A stretch of 64,000 nt of DNA, taken from CAWBRT01 sp963791145. GTDB taxonomy: Bacteria > Acidobacteriota > Terriglobia > Terriglobales > Acidobacteriaceae. A model generated the notes under the pieces. It was not told the DNA's origin and did not search any database. It saw nothing but the letters and a program-made list of their open reading frames with translations. The position numbers were made by a program, and so were the translations under genes. The DNA lies in NCBI GenBank assembly GCA_963791145.1, contig CAWBRT010000027.1:1-64000 (forward strand), read 5' to 3'. Below, in pieces: positions 43,001 through 52,812 of this stretch (the stretch's first letter is position 1; every line of letters starts with the position of its first letter).

Positions 43001-43186
43001 GACTGCGGCAGCAATGTAGTGACCGGCACGACGGTTCCAAGCAACTGCTTCACCAGCTCTGTCGGCGCGGGACTTCGCTATCACACCCCGCTCGGCCCCG
43101 TGCGCATCGACATCGGTCACAACCTGAACGGAATCCCTGGAATCAAATCGACGCAGTTATTCATAACACTGGGGCAGGCTTTCTAG
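40052..43186 (+). CDS. Omp85/BamA-TamA family outer membrane assembly protein
   Basis: This 1044-residue protein has a signal segment (IYLLLFVALNALGVAASSVG), several POTRA-type repeats up to about residue 640 (for example YSRLLQISGYQPQQPYSSTD, KVADVTIKGNEHFPDREVLS, IVDSLQVQGVQTVTLAQLAP), and a C-terminal 16-strand barrel of about 370 residues. The barrel includes FTGGGSTLRGFSLNGAGPQR (the VRGF-type lid motif) and the terminal LFITLGQAF ending in Phe. It inserts proteins into the outer membrane. A TamB-like gene follows 38 bases downstream, so this is a TamA-TamB-like pair rather than the sole BamA. The exact start within the N-terminal region is uncertain; several in-frame codons precede the signal. 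Confidence 0.9.
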   Translation: MRVTGYTHFESALAACRLIWQIDKTVRILKAADRVSANIYLLLFVALNALGVAASSVGACAQVAPLSTPQIIDAYEGQNVSSVEIAGRPGLDLSRLEPLITQKAGQPFSRQKVDASMAALKAAGQPGMSQLVIPAVQDVELNVQPDVNGIRVRFVLHPALYFGVFEFPGAVRVFSYSRLLQISGYQPQQPYSSTDLERTQTDLTNFFRRTGFFLAEVRTETQPQTANGIINVLFHTTLNTRAKIGTVAIEGVSPEQTAQLQKSLRTRMARVRGAYLKDGTLYTMKKLRTATTYLQRELGKEHHLAAKVQLVSANYHPDSKRADVTFRVTPGPEVNIAATGAHLWSWTRRKLISMYQENRVDNALIEEGRSNLNSYFQSKGYFDAKVEADVNRQPAAIGIVYRIQTGARHKVADVTIKGNEHFPDREVLSRTQIKKAGLVTHGKYSPELLRKSLASISNLYKSAGYGQVKVTPRVTRENGNVVVTLFVREGPLDIVDSLQVQGVQTVTLAQLAPKALKLAPGKPYSEALLQQDRNQIMARYLALGYLTANFRAVAKPVDRDPHRLAVVYEIYEGPRVDTGRVIILGREHARQSMISKTANIKSGRPLSEGDLLTSEARLYTLGPFDWAEVSPRRRITTQTQEDVLIKVHESKRNAITFGFGFEVINRGGSLPSGTVVVPGVPPVGLPSNFQTNQQSFYGPRGSIEYTRRDLRGTAQSFSASGLAGRLDQRGALTYSIPHFRGSGWTASATGSGENNDENPIFSAQTGYGSLLFQKPLDAKRTKSVIFRYSFQYTSISRLLIPDLVPSQDQQYHLSGLGAAYTRDTRDKVLDAQRGFYQSFDLSFNTTALGSSVDFARFLGQVAYYKNIGHNIIWANSIRLGLEQSFNGSFVPLSEQFFTGGGSTLRGFSLNGAGPQRTVCLNNDCSSQTLVPVGGNQLFIVNSEFRIPIPIDFPAPIHRNLGFAVFYDGGNAFQPIGFHNLSFTDCGSNVVTGTTVPSNCFTSSVGAGLRYHTPLGPVRIDIGHNLNGIPGIKSTQLFITLGQAF

Positions 43187-43224
43187 CGGTTCCCGCCGAA
43201 GGCCTGCCGCGCCTTGGAGCGGCC

Positions 43225-46200
43225 GTGAGCTGGAAGAAGACTGCAACCTGGAGCGCGCTGGCCCTCCTGTTTCTCGTAGTACTGGCGATTGGGTCCGGTG
43301 TTCTTCTGCTGCGGAGCCGGATGTTCCAGCATTATCTGCTCGGCAAAATCAAGCGTGACGCCAGTGAATCACTGGGCACGCAAGTCACGGCGCGGGATTT
43401 CACCCTCAACCTCTCGCCCATCTCCGCCGAGCTGTTTGGCGTGGTGGTACGCGGAACCGGGCCGGCCGATCAGCCGCCGCTGCTTGCGGTCGATCACATC
43501 AAGATCGGCATCACGATACTCTCGGTTGTGCGCCGCAGTTGGAATCTGAACGACATCGAGATCGATCATCCCGTCGGGCACCTGTTGGTCGACGCACAAG
43601 GGAATACAAACCTTCCACCGCGCCGCAGCTGCCCAATCGCAGACAAACATCTTCGATCTAGCCATCCAGCATGCGCGGCTCACGGGCGGCGAGTTCTACT
43701 ACGCCGACCGCAAGATCCCGGTCAGTGCCGATCTGCGCGACCTGCAGTTCCAGTCGGCTTACGACAGCGCGCATGGCGGGCACTATCTCGGTACAGTCGC
43801 CTACCGCGATGGCCAACTCAGGTATGACGGTTATGCGCCCATGCCTCATGACCTTCGCGCCAGCTTCGATGCCGCTCGCGACGAGCTGAAACTGCGCCCG
43901 GCAAACATTAGCGTCGCCGGCTCACGGCTGGACCTCGAAGCCACCGTGCGCAACTACAGCAATCCCGTGATTGATGCCAGGTACCAGGCGGAGATCGAAG
44001 GCGCGCAATTGCGCCAGGTGACGCACAATCCCGCTGTACCTTCGGGCATGTTGCGGCTGCGCGGATCGGCGCATTACGAACCCGCGTCGGGCCGTTCCCT
44101 GCTCGAGACGCTTTCCGCCGAAGGCGAGCTCAGCAGCTCCGCGCTGTTGATGCAGACTGGGAGCACACAGTCCGAAATCCGCGATCTGGCCGCTCGCTTC
44201 GACCTCCGCAATGGCGATTTGACTGTTCCGGAGATGCGGCTTGCCATTCTCGGCGGAACTCTCACAGGCAACGCAACGATCCAGAACCTGGCAGGCGAGC
44301 AACGCGGAAGCCTGCGTGCGATCTTGCGCGGCATATCCATGGCGGAGCTGCAGTCAAAGGCTCAGCCCGCATCGCTCTCTCCGGCCAGGCTGGGCGGCGT
44401 GATCGATGCCGATGCGGAAGCGCGCTGGGTGGGCAGCATCCGCAACGTCGTCGCCGACCTCAATGCCACGATCCACGCCTCGATCGCTCCGCCCGCCCGA
44501 GCAATCTCCGCCCGAAGCCAGCCGTCGTCGGCAAATCCCACCGCTCCGTCTGCTTTTGCATCGCAAGCGCTTCCGCTCGACGGCGTCATCCATGCGCGCT
44601 ATGCGGGAGGAACAGGCGATCTCGATATCTCACCAAGCTATTTGCGGACGCCGCAAACGCGGCTCGATCTCCGGGGGAAGCTCTCACCCAAACCTGGCGG
44701 AGACCATCTGCAGTTCGTGCTGGAATCGGGTGCGCTGCATGAATTGGAGACCCTGGCCTTTATGTTGCGCCCGCCCGCTCCCGGACAGCCGGCTCAGCCG
44801 CTCGGGATCTCCGGCGCGGGAAGCTTTCGCGGCAGCGTTCAGGGCCCGCTCGCCAATCCGCAGATTCAAGGCCAGCTCGCTGCCAACGACCTTCGTGTGA
44901 AAGGCACGGTGTTCCGCCAAGTGCGCGCCAGCGTAAGCGCCGCGCCCAACCAGATCGCGCTCCAGCACGGTCAACTGGAACTTGCTCCGCGTGGCCGGCT
45001 TGCCTTCGACCTGCGGGCCGGATTGCGAAAGTGGCATTACAGCGCAACCGCGCCTCTGGCCGTCACCGTTCAGGCCTCGCAGTTGCCGGTTGCCGAGCTG
45101 GCACACGCCACCGGGGTGCAGACGCCGCTCTCCGGCACGCTGAATGGGGACGTGGCCGTGCAGGGCACCGCGCAAAATCCAGTCGGTCATGGAAAGCTCG
45201 TTGTGACACAGGCAGCCGTCACGGGACAACCGGTGCAGTCGCTGAACCTCAGCTTTCAAGGCACGGGAGAAACAGTGGATGCCACGCTGGCTTTGCGCGT
45301 GCCGGCCGGCAACGCGGATGCCCGGCTCACGTATCATCCCCGGCAGCAGGAATACCAGTTCGATCTGCAGGCGCCAAACCTTCGCCTGGAAAGGCTGCGC
45401 GTCACCCGCGCCCACGGCATTGCCGTCGCCGGCCAGCTCAGCATCACGGCCAGCGGAAGTGGCACGATCAAGGATCCCGCTTTGCAGGCGACCGCCCGCA
45501 TACCGGAGCTGCGAATGCGTGGGGAAACGGTTCGAGACATAAATCTGAATGCTACCGTCGCCAACCACGAGGTCCGCTTCACCTTTGCTTCGCAGGCCGC
45601 CAACACCGCTATTCATGCTCACGGAAACGTGTCGCTGAAAGACGACTACCCGATCGAGGCAGCGCTGGATACGCAGCTCATTCCTTTGCAGCCTTTGTTC
45701 GCGATGTATATGCCAGCAGAGGTTCCCGACTTGCAAGGCCAGGCCGAAGTGCACGCTATTCTGCACGGCCCTCTGCGGCAGCGTGAGCAACTGGAAGCGC
45801 ACGTCACGATTCCGACCCTGCAGGTTGGCTATCAGGATCTTCGGCTGGCCGCCAGTGCGCCCCTTCGCGCCGACTTTGCCCACGGATTGCTCACCCTGCA
45901 GCCCGCGGAGATCAAGGGCTCGGGGACGGATTTGCGCTTCCAGGGCGCGATGCCGCTGACTGGCAATGCCTCAGCTTCGCTCAGCATGACTGGAAATGTG
46001 GACCTGCGGTTGTTGCGCATCGTCCAGCCCAACCTCGAAAGCAGCGGCCAGGCGCAGTTCGACATCCATTCGCAGGGTACCCGCTCGAATCCCAACGTGC
46101 AGGGGCAGGTACGCATCGTCAATGCCGGTCTTCAGCCTGCCGGCGCCCCGGTCGGCCTCAGCAATGCGAACGGCGTCCTTACACTCTCCAACAAACGATT

Positions 46201-47237
46201 GGACATTACTCAGTTTCAGGGAGAAATGGGCGGCGGCACGGTTACTGCTCGAGGGGGCGTGACCTATGACCATGGGATCAAATTCGACATCGTGGCGGCG
46301 GCCAACGGAGCTCAGGCGGTTTACCAGGGGATTCGTCTCGGCATGGACGCCAAATTATCCCTTACCGGTACTCCGCAAGCCGGCCTGCTAACCGGCCAGG
46401 TTATGGTGAATCGCCTGTCGGCGACACCCGATTTCTCTCTAAGTAGCTTGCGTAGCGAGAGCGGTGTTACGGTTGTTTCCTCCGGCACCGGCATGGCACA
46501 GAACATCAAGCTCAATGTCAACATTCAGTCGTCCGCGCCGCTGGATATCGTCAGCGGATCGCTCACCGCTCGCGGCACTGTCAATCTCCGTCTCGTGGGA
46601 ACCGCGGCCGAACCGGTAATTCTCGGCCGCGCGATCGTCAACAGCGGAGACCTGCTCATGTTCGGGAACCGCTACGTGCTGCAGTCCGGCACGCTGGACT
46701 TCATCAACCCGGTGCGGACCGAACCGATTCTCAACGTCGTGACCACGACCACCGTCCGCGAGTATGCCGTCAACTTGCGCCTGCAGGGACCGCTCGACCG
46801 TCTGCAGATCAACTACTCGTCCGATCCCGCGCTGCCGCCGGTGGACATCATCAACCTATTGGCGTTCGGCCAGACCCTGGAGGCCGCCGGCGCGAACCCG
46901 ACGCTCCGGAACTCTGGGAGCTCAATCCGTGCTGGCCTCCGGAATCAGCAGCGAATTCACCAGCCGGGTGCAAAAGGTGGCGGGCATCTCGCACCTCTCG
47001 ATCGATCCGGCATTGGGTGGCAACGGCAACGGAACGCAGCAGAACCCGGGAGGCCGCGTCACCGTGCAGCAACGCGTCACCGGCAACCTCTTTGTCACCT
47101 TCGCCAGCGACTTTACCTCCACCCAGAACCAGGTGATCCAGGTGGAGTACCACTTCACCCCGCGCTGGTCCTTCAGCGGCGTGCGCGATCAGAATGGCGG
47201 CTTCGGCTTCGATTTCCGCGTGCGCAAAGAGTACTGA
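43225..47237 (+). pseudogene. tamB: TamB-like translocation/assembly protein, two apparent frameshifts
   Basis: Three frames together encode about 1336 residues. The N-terminus (MSWKKTATWSALALLFLVVL) is a membrane anchor followed by an AsmA/TamB beginning (SESLGTQVTARDFTLNLSPI). After a shift around 43600-43640 the second frame gives TNIFDLAIQHARLTGGEFYY and the long beta-helical body. An extra base at about 46906, inside TCCGGA, moves to a third frame with the DUF490 end: SVLASGISSEFTSRVQKVAG, ISHLSIDPALGG, VTVQQRVTGNLFVTFASDF and the terminal GFDFRVRKEY. TamB bridges inner and outer membranes and partners the Omp85 protein upstream. Both shifts are +1 insertions, so sequence error is likely. 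Confidence 0.85.
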
Positions 47238-47326
47238 CTATCTGAGCTGAACCGTGATGCCGTGATGGTGGGCGCGTCTAAGGTCGCTCCGTTTCACGGC
47301 TGAGGAAACAACTTCTCACGATTTCC

Positions 47327-47347
47327 ACTGAGTGATTTCCACTCAGT
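47327..47347 (+). terminator. Hairpin after tamB-like gene
   Basis: ACTGAGTG-ATTTC-CACTCAGT has eight-base arms and a five-base loop, 90 bases after the tamB stop. There is only a weak T-rich tail (TGTGTT). The remainder of 47238-47565 shows no gene. Confidence 0.4.
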
Positions 47348-47565
47348 TGTGTTCCCCGGCGTCCAACTTTTTGCGCCGGTATTCCTCACTTAGGAAAAAT
47401 TACACGTTGCCGGAGCATGAGCCGCGTGAGGGGAGTATCAATTTAGTTTCCATCTTTTTTCTTCCAGCCCTTCCCCTGGAGGCCGAAAAGGATTTATAGT
47501 TCTTTGCAAAGCGAACGCTGTGTTCAACCGGATTACCGAATTGATGTAGGAGCTGTTGGATAGAT

Positions 47566-47829
47566 ATGTTTTCGGACAAGAAATCACCTGATTCCAGTTC
47601 AGCTAAGAAAGCTTCCCGCTCCCGGAGCAAATCTGCTGCGGCCTCGTCTGCTACGCGCTCGAGTTCCACAGAGGCTCGAGTTTCGGCCGCTCCCGCGACC
47701 GAAGAACAGATCAGGGCGCGTGCTTACCAGTTGTTTGTAGAGCGTGGAGGCCAGGGCGGAAACCCCGAACAAGATTGGTTACGGGCCGAAGCCGAAGTAC
47801 GAGGCGGCAACCTTACATACAAGCTGTAA
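47566..47829 (+). CDS. DUF2934 domain protein
   Basis: This 87-residue protein has a Ser/Ala/Lys-rich low-complexity first half (KKSPDSSSAKKASRSRSKSA) and a C-terminal DUF2934 motif: EEQIRARAYQLFVERGGQGG then NPEQDWLRAEAEV. DUF2934 proteins are small soluble proteins, frequent in Acidobacteriota, of unknown role. It lies ten bases before a response-regulator gene and is probably co-transcribed with it. Confidence 0.85.
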   Translation: MFSDKKSPDSSSAKKASRSRSKSAAASSATRSSSTEARVSAAPATEEQIRARAYQLFVERGGQGGNPEQDWLRAEAEVRGGNLTYKL

Positions 47830-47838
47830 GGCGGAACA

Positions 47839-48198
47839 TTGAAAGCAATTCTACTGATAGACGATAGCGCTACTCAGTTACGGTTACGAGAGACAATTCT
47901 TCGTGAGTCGGGCTTTGTTGTCGATATCGCCACCACGGTGGATTCCGCCATCAAAGTTCTGCGCGCCTCTCCCGAGCACTTTGGCCTGGTGATCAGCGAT
48001 CATCTTCTGCAGGGCGCGACGGGAATCGATGTCGTAAGCCGGCTGCGGGCTTTCCTTCCCCACATCCCGGTCGTCATCGTCAGCGGCCTGCCCGGCCTGG
48101 AAGAGGACTACCAGGGATTGAACGTGATCGTGCGGCAGAAGCCGATTCATCCCACCGAGTTGATTGCCCTGGCTCAATCCAACCTGCAGACGGCCTAA
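47839..48198 (+). CDS. Single-domain response regulator
   Basis: This 119-residue receiver domain without output module carries the acidic pair in ILLIDDSATQ, the phosphoacceptor Asp in LVISDHLLQGATG, a Ser/Thr switch in VVIVSGLPG, and the conserved Lys in VIVRQKPIHPTEL. It starts at TTG 47839 after AAGGCGGAAC. CheY-like proteins pass phosphoryl signals to partners encoded elsewhere. No histidine kinase is adjacent. Confidence 0.88.
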   Translation: MKAILLIDDSATQLRLRETILRESGFVVDIATTVDSAIKVLRASPEHFGLVISDHLLQGATGIDVVSRLRAFLPHIPVVIVSGLPGLEEDYQGLNVIVRQKPIHPTELIALAQSNLQTA

Positions 48199-48276
48199 CG
48201 GCTCGGGAGAGTACTGCCCCTTCGCAGGCTTCTTCTCCTTCTATTTATGCCCTAGCCAGCCACATACATAAAAAAT

Positions 48277-48324
48277 CGCCGTCCCGCCTCCCTGCATCTA
48301 ACAGAGTAGCGGGCGGGTGCGGCG
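48277..48324. terminator. GC-rich imperfect hairpin after response regulator
   Basis: CGCCG and CCGCC (48277-48288) can pair with GGCGG and CGGCG (48312-48324) around a 23-base loop, with a small internal loop. An A-run precedes it on the plus strand, so it could also work for minus-strand transcripts. No gene lies in 48199-48483. Confidence 0.35.
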
Positions 48325-48483
48325 GCTTTATGCCCGGAACCAATAGCAGTCATTGAGGTTATCCCATGTTGCTCCCGGGCACTGCTGGAGCGCCGCAGGA
48401 GTCCTTAAATTAGGAGCGTTTGCTCTAGTTTTTTCTTTTTGCAACAATACTCAACAAAGGCGCTGTTGGCCACCTTCTCTGCT

Positions 48484-50527
48484 ATGCCCCAGATTGGAAG
48501 CTATTCTCTGCTGCTTGCGCTCGCCTTGAGCGCCTACACCTTCGTCGCCGGCGTGCTCGCTATCGTGCGCTCCGACGATCGGCTGGCCGAGACGGCGCGC
48601 CGCGCCGGCATTGCCCTGTTCTTCGCTGTGACGGCCGCCGCGCTGGCGCTGGTCGCTTCAGCCTTCCGCGACGACTTCTCGCGTCGCCTATATTCTCCAC
48701 CACAGCAACCGCGATCTGCCGATCCAATACAAGTTCGCTGCGCTCTGGTCCGGCCAGGAAGGCTCGCTGCTCTTCTGGTGCTGGCTGCTGGCGGCTTACG
48801 GGCTGGTCCTGCGCCTGCGGCACAAGGTGGACACGCGGCTGGTAGCCTACGCTTCCGTCGTCATTGCCGCCGTCCAGATATTTTTCCTGATGCTGGTGAA
48901 CTTCGCCGCCCATCCCTTCGCGCTGGTCAGCGGCACCATTCCTCCAGACGGCAACGGGCTCAATCCGCTGCTGCAGTATCCGGAGATGGTGATTCATCCG
49001 CCCATGCTCTACCTGGGCTACGTGGGAATGACGGTGCCGTTCGCCTTCGCTCTGGCCGCGCTCATCATGAAGTATCCCGGCGAGAAATGGATCCACATCA
49101 CCCGCCGCTGGACGATGGTCGGCTGGGCGTTTCTCACCTGCGGCATCTTTCTCGGCGCTCACTGGGCTTACGCCGTGCTGGGCTGGGGCGGCTACTGGGG
49201 ATGGGATCCGGTGGAGAACGCTTCCCTGCTGCCCTGGCTGACCGGGACCGCTTTCCTGCATTCGGTGATGATGCAGGAGAAGCGCGGCATGATGAAGGTC
49301 TGGAACATGTGGCTGATCTTCGCCACCTTCCTGCTTTCCATCTTCGGAACCTTCCTCACCCGCTCCGGCGTGGTCAGCTCGGTGCACGCCTTCGCGCAGT
49401 CGGGAATCGGCCCGTGGTTCGTGGGGTTCCTGGCGCTGACCTTCGCCACCTGCGTCTTCTTTTTCGTGCGCAACCGCGAACACCTGAAGAGCGAGCACCA
49501 GCTGGAGTCGCTGGTCTCGCGCGAATCCAGCTTCCTGTTCAACAATGTGCTGCTGCTGGTCTCCTGCTTCGCTGTGCTCTGGGGGACGCTGTTCCCGGTC
49601 CTGTCGGAGTGGGTGCACGGAACCAAGGTCACGGTCGGCCCGCCGTTCTTCAATAAGGTCAACGTGCCCGATCGCCATGGTGCTGCTGTTGCTGACCGGC
49701 GTCGGACCGCTGCTGGCCTGGCGCAAGACCTCGCTCGACGGCCTGAAACGCAATTTCTCTGACTCCCGCCATTCTTGCCGTTGCCACCGCCGTCAGCGCT
49801 GATGGTCGGCGGCATGCGGCCGTGGCAGGATGTCTCCTATTTCTATTCGCTGATGGCGATTTCGCTCTCCGTGCTGGTGGCCGCCACCATCGCCAGCGAG
49901 TTCTGGCGCGGCGGGCGCGTCATTGCCCGCAAGAGCAACTCCAACATTCTCGCCGGCATGGTGCAGCTCACGCGCCGCAACACGCGCCGCTACGGCGGGT
50001 ACATCGTTCATCTGGGAGTGGTGATCGTCATCGTCGGCTTCGCCGGTGCGGCTTTCAATCAGGACAAAGAGCAGGAGATGGGCTACGGCGACCGTATGAA
50101 TCTCGGGCCGTACACGCTTGTCTGCCGTTCTTACACCCAAGATGACAAGCCCAACTACGGCAGCGAGTGGGCCATCATCGACGTCTTCAAGAACGGCCGC
50201 CAGATCACGACCATGTATCCCGAGCGCCGCTTCTACAAGGCGAGCGAGCAGACGGCGACTATCGTCGCCAATCACTCCACCCTGCGTGAGGATCTCTACC
50301 TGGTTTACACCGGACGGAACCAGGACACCCAGCGTCCCATCATCCGTGCGCACCTGAATCCGCTCGTCTCCTGGATCTGGTCGGGCGCGAACATTCTGCT
50401 GATTGGGATCATCGTCGCCCTGTTCCCCAACGCCGCGCCCGCCAAAGTCGCTGTTACGGCGCGCGAACGGGAGAAAGCTCTGCCCGAAACTGTCGGCGTC
50501 AGCGATCCTGCCGGAGCGGGAGATTGA
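48484..50527 (+). pseudogene. ccmF: Cytochrome c maturation protein CcmF, four apparent single-base insertions
   Basis: Spliced across frames this is a CcmF of about 680 residues. It carries the N-terminal helices (MPQIGSYSLLLALALSAYTF), SNRDLPIQYKFAALWSGQEG then SLLFW, the haem-handling WWD-type motif WGGYWGWDPVENASLLPWL, FGTFLTRSGVVSSVHAFAQS, and the C-terminal periplasmic domain ending in the membrane helix SWIWSGANILLIGIIVALFP. Extra bases lie near 48682 (CGCG), 49670 (CGATCG), 49758 (TCTCTG) and 49798 (AGCGCT). CcmF ligates haem to apocytochrome c together with CcmH. The gene is essential for c-type cytochromes, so the breaks are probably sequence errors. Confidence 0.88.
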
Positions 50528-50532
50528 CCGAG

Positions 50533-51057
50533 ATGCTTACACCGCCTCCAATCCGATTCGCCGCTTTTGCCAACGCCGCACGCCAACATCCAGGCGCACG
50601 GCGAATATTAGCGACCTCCCTGCTGTTCCTGTTGCTGGCGTTCACTCTGGGAGCGGGAGACACCGACGCCCGCTTCAACCGCCTCGGCCACGGCCTGATG
50701 TGCATGTGCGGCTGCAACCAGATATTGCTGGAGTGCAACCATGTCGGCTGCCCGTACTCCGACCGCATGCGGCAGGAGCTGATGGCGGGCATCGAGCGCG
50801 GTGACAATGACAGCCTCATCCTGCAAAGCTTCGTGCAGAAGTATGGCAATGCCGTGCTGGCGGCGCCCACCACGACAGGCTTCAACCGCCTGGCATGGAT
50901 CATGCCCTTCGTGATCTTCACCCTGGCTATGGGCGGGGTAGTCGCCCTGGTACGGGCCTGGAAGTCGCGGCCGGTTGTCGCCGGCGTCCACGCCGATTTG
51001 CCGGCGGAGCAGCTCAGCGCCTTCCGCGAACGCGCCCGCAAGGAGACAGAGTTCTGA
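50533..51057 (+). CDS. ccmH: CcmH-type cytochrome c maturation protein
   Basis: This 174-residue membrane protein has an N-terminal hydrophobic segment (ILATSLLFLLLAFTLGAGD), then the thiol motif region LMCMCGCNQILLECNHVGCP, equivalent to the LRCxxC site of CcmH that keeps apocytochrome cysteines reduced. DSLILQSFVQKYGNAVLAAP and a C-terminal transmembrane helix follow. Extra Cys residues around the motif are usual in acidobacterial and deltaproteobacterial forms. It starts five bases after the ccmF stop and overlaps the next gene by one base. Confidence 0.88.
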   Translation: MLTPPPIRFAAFANAARQHPGARRILATSLLFLLLAFTLGAGDTDARFNRLGHGLMCMCGCNQILLECNHVGCPYSDRMRQELMAGIERGDNDSLILQSFVQKYGNAVLAAPTTTGFNRLAWIMPFVIFTLAMGGVVALVRAWKSRPVVAGVHADLPAEQLSAFRERARKETEF

Positions 51058-51435
51058 TGTTCGCCATGTTTTTCCAGACCGCCGTCCAGCTGGGCACTGC
51101 CCAGTCTATGATCATCTTCTTCGGCTGCATTCTCTTCACGCTGTCGCTGGTGTTCTACATTTTCCAGCCCGTACCGGCCGAAGGCGGCGAAGAGAAGACC
51201 CGCCTCGCCTATCTTTACGAGCGCAAGGAAGTGATCTACGAGAACCTGCGCGACCTCAACTTTCGAACACAAGGCAGGCAAGCTGGGCGAGGCCGACTAC
51301 CGCGGCCTGAGCAGCTCGATGGAGGAAGAGGCCGCCGCCGTGCTCGCTGAAATCGACCAGCTGGAAAAGGCGGCGCAGCGGAACCCGCGCGCAGGTTCCG
51401 CAAATCGCTCGGAGAAGGACGGAGGGCGTTCGTGA
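51057..51435 (+). pseudogene. CcmI-like small membrane protein, one apparent insertion
   Basis: An N-terminal helix (MIIFFGCILFTLSLVFYIFQ) is followed by EEKTRLAYLYERKEVIYENL. An extra base at 51262-51267 (TTTCGAAC, creating TTCGAA) shifts the frame. The corrected reading continues NFEHKAGKLGEADYRGLSSS, then a coiled MEEEAAAVLAEIDQLEKAA and ends GGRS at TGA 51433-51435. The pattern EADYRxL is typical of the CcmI N-terminal region and its small homologues, which present apocytochrome to the haem lyase. It is coupled to ccmH (TGATG) and to the next gene (GTGA). Confidence 0.75.
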
Positions 51436-52709
51436 AATATCGTTTGCCAGCTCTCCTCAGCATCGTCTCCGCGCTTCTGCTTTTTCAGGTCTCCGCCTGG
51501 GCGCAGGCGGTGACCGGCGCCATCAACAATGGCACGACCGGCAAACCGGCGGCTGGAGTTGACGTTGCGCTGGTTGATCCCATGCAGGGCATGGCCGAGG
51601 TGACCACGGCCAAGACCGATGCGGCCGGCAAGTTCTCGCTCAAGGCAGGGCAGGCCCAGGGACCCCGGCTGGTGCGCGCGACTCGTGACGGCGTGAACTA
51701 TTTCCGCATGATCACCCCGGGAACCAGCAGCGTTGCGCTCGATGTTTATGACGGCTCCAAGAAGGTGGACGGCATACAGGGCACGGCCAACATCATCCGC
51801 GTGCAGGCGGACCAGACCAGTCTGCAGGTTGTCCAGCTATTCGCCGTCAACAACGCATCCAAGCCTCCGCGAACCCTGACAGCCGCCAACACCCTGGAAT
51901 TCGTGCTGCCGGAGGGCGCTCAGCTCGACGGCGCCGACGCGCAAGGCCCCAACGGCCAGCCGATCTCCTCTGCTCCACAAGAGCTGAAGCAGAAGGGTCA
52001 CTATGCCTTCAGCTATGCGCTCAAGCCAGGCGAGACGCGCTTCCAACTCAGCTATCACCTGCCGTACAAGGGGCAGGCGACGCTCGCCCCGGCTGTGTTG
52101 CAGGCGTGGAACCACTTCGTCGTCGTCCTTCCTGCGGGAATGCAATGGACTCCCGCGAACGAGAGTCTTTTCAAGCCCATGAACGACCAGAGCTCCACCA
52201 TACAGGTCGCTACCAATGTCAGGCCGGGCCAGGATCTTTCCTTCCAGATCGCCGGGACGGGCGCCTTTCCTAACGAAGAAGAGGCACAGCAGGGTGGGGC
52301 AGCTCCGAACGCGCGTAACGCACCGGCCAATCGTCCGGGCGGCGGCTTGGGGCCTCCGATCGACGCCCCTGACGCGCTGGCGAAATATCGCTGGCTGATC
52401 CTCGGCGTGCTGGCGGTAGTGCTATCGGGAGGCGCCTATATTTCCGTTACTCGCAATCCAAAGCCACGACGTGGACGCGTGCCGGAGACGCCGTCCTCGG
52501 ATGCGGCTCATTCCCACGAACTGGACCAGCCTATCCGTAGCGAGACGCCCGTTCCAGGAAGCACGCTGCTGGAGGCGCTCAAGAATGAGTTGTTCCAGCT
52601 CGAGGTTGAGCGCCAACAGGGGTTGATTTCGCAAAGCGACTACGAGAAGCAGAAGGCGGCGCTCGATCAAACGCTGCAGGTCGCCTTGGCACGGAGCCGC
52701 AAAGTATAG
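51432..52709 (+). CDS. Exported carboxypeptidase-regulatory-domain membrane protein
   Basis: This 425-residue protein starts at GTG 51432, overlapping the previous stop (GTGA). The signal peptide is LPALLSIVSALLLFQVSAWA. A beta-sandwich regulatory-like domain (AVTGAINNGTTGKPAAGVDV, TDAAGKFSLKAG) and a long beta-rich periplasmic region follow. Near residue 330 there is a transmembrane helix (WLILGVLAVVLSGGAYISV), then a cytoplasmic tail ending in a helical segment LKNELFQLEVERQQGLISQS. It is the last gene of the cytochrome c maturation operon. In Acidobacteriota such proteins recur after ccm genes, to my knowledge without a proven function. Confidence 0.8.
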   Translation: MKYRLPALLSIVSALLLFQVSAWAQAVTGAINNGTTGKPAAGVDVALVDPMQGMAEVTTAKTDAAGKFSLKAGQAQGPRLVRATRDGVNYFRMITPGTSSVALDVYDGSKKVDGIQGTANIIRVQADQTSLQVVQLFAVNNASKPPRTLTAANTLEFVLPEGAQLDGADAQGPNGQPISSAPQELKQKGHYAFSYALKPGETRFQLSYHLPYKGQATLAPAVLQAWNHFVVVLPAGMQWTPANESLFKPMNDQSSTIQVATNVRPGQDLSFQIAGTGAFPNEEEAQQGGAAPNARNAPANRPGGGLGPPIDAPDALAKYRWLILGVLAVVLSGGAYISVTRNPKPRRGRVPETPSSDAAHSHELDQPIRSETPVPGSTLLEALKNELFQLEVERQQGLISQSDYEKQKAALDQTLQVALARSRKV

Positions 52710-52812
52710 GCTGGAAAGGCCTTTCCTCACTTCCTCTAAATGCCGGAAATGGCCGGCGGACACCACTTTTGCGCGACTAAAGCTTGCCGGCCATTGTGCC
52801 GATAAGCTAAGA

